A stretch of DNA of 64,000 nt from Listeria monocytogenes ATCC 19117 (lineage in GTDB: Bacteria; Bacillota; Bacilli; Lactobacillales; Listeriaceae), in contig NC_018584.1 in the NCBI RefSeq assembly GCF_000307025.1, forward strand, positions 620,001 through 684,000. The letters run 5' to 3'. The position numbers and the translations under genes are program-made. Shown here piece after piece: positions 63,777 through 64,000 of this stretch (its first letter is position 1; each line of letters starts with the position of its first letter). The notes below the pieces were generated by a model. That model was not told where the DNA came from, made no database searches, and worked only from the letters and a program-made list of their open reading frames with translations.

Positions 63777-64000
63777 TTTAGTTGCTTTGTATAAATAGAT
63801 TTTCCAGTAAGAATCCTTATTATCGAAGGCTTTTTCGAACTGGAGTCCGACTTCTGAAGCATTATCAATCGGAACGGCTGATAGAATATACTCGCCGCCA
63901 ACCTTTTTAAATGCCTCTGAATTAAAATCTAACTGTTTAATGTGTTTTTTCGAATCCTTGCCGAAATCGTAGTTTTTACCTAATTCGGCAGAAAATATAT
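63774..64000 (-). CDS. C-terminal end of a membrane-protein gene (DUF6044-like), 5' end outside window
   Basis: The last 75 codons are visible, reading in from the right edge to a TAA at 63774-63776. The peptide contains IFSAELGKNY, FKKVGGEYILSAVPI and DNKDSYWKIYLYKATK. This ending resembles the soluble C-terminal domain of large multi-spanning DUF6044/YfhO-like membrane proteins, recalled by pattern only. The stop lies inside the terminator hairpin arm. Confidence 0.6.
   Translation of the reverse strand, partial: IFSAELGKNYDFGKDSKKHIKQLDFNSEAFKKVGGEYILSAVPIDNASEVGLQFEKAFDNKDSYWKIYLYKATK

Overview
The window is low-GC, gene-dense Firmicute chromosome with strong Shine-Dalgarno sites. It almost certainly comes from Listeria, most likely L. 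monocytogenes. The indicators are the p60 invasion-associated hydrolase with two LysM domains, an SH3 domain and a Thr-Asn repeat tract, directly beside secA2, plus an LPXTG leucine-rich-repeat surface protein and a WxL surface-protein operon. From memory the gene order matches the lmo0559-lmo0626 stretch of strain EGD-e; I could not check this. I see no transposase, integrase, phage gene, CRISPR array, rRNA or tRNA, so this reads as core chromosome. Several starts were moved from the longest open frame to the codon that carries a ribosome binding site.

Layout. (1) 1-9721: the end of a CorA-type transporter, gdhA, a possible C-rich small RNA, then a compact nine-gene histidine operon (hisZ-G-D-B-H-A-F-I-E, minus strand) and a divergent PHP-type histidinol-phosphatase. 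(2) 9706-16842: an alkyltransferase-like protein, a nucleoid-associated protein, a purine permease under a guanine-class riboswitch, a GH1 glucosidase with its GntR regulator, and a MucBP surface protein read from two duplicated promoters. (3) 16897-25946: a two-part ThrE-type exporter, a PC4-like DNA-binding protein, an odd alpha/beta hydrolase, an rRNA methyltransferase, iap, secA2 and an AI-2E-family permease. (4) 26204-30493: a three-gene WxL cell-surface operon in which every gene starts with TTG. (5) 30605-40208: photolyase, a DAK2-DegV fusion, membrane proteins, a formate/nitrite channel, metY-metX under a SAM riboswitch, and an HdeD-type membrane protein. (6) 40297-50923: a Crp/Fnr regulator behind a Fur-like box, bioY behind a BirA-like operator, a PadR/DUF1700/DUF4097 operon, a MATE pump and a MarR-controlled heterodimeric ABC exporter. 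(7) 51040-64000: rhodanese, an internalin-like LPXTG protein, an azoreductase/MarR/quinone-oxidoreductase cluster, a membrane GDPD phosphodiesterase, lipoprotein, a membrane Ser/Thr kinase divergent from an HTH-like protein, small membrane proteins, two acetyltransferases and an SGNH hydrolase. It ends in a truncated membrane-protein gene.

Many transcription units end in strong Rho-independent hairpins, often bidirectional between convergent genes. Regulation visible in the DNA includes two metabolite riboswitches, consensus promoters with palindromes in the spacer or at the start site (his, padR and both marR units), and candidate CodY, CcpA, Fur, BirA and SigB sites.

The least explained signals are: a minus-strand intergenic transcript candidate with five CCC motifs, resembling the LhrC small RNAs; a 16-bp motif repeated three times ahead of two unlinked surface-protein loci; the kinase/HTH pair; a fused fatty-acid-kinase-like DAK2-DegV protein; and apparent non-canonical start codons (CTG, ATT).
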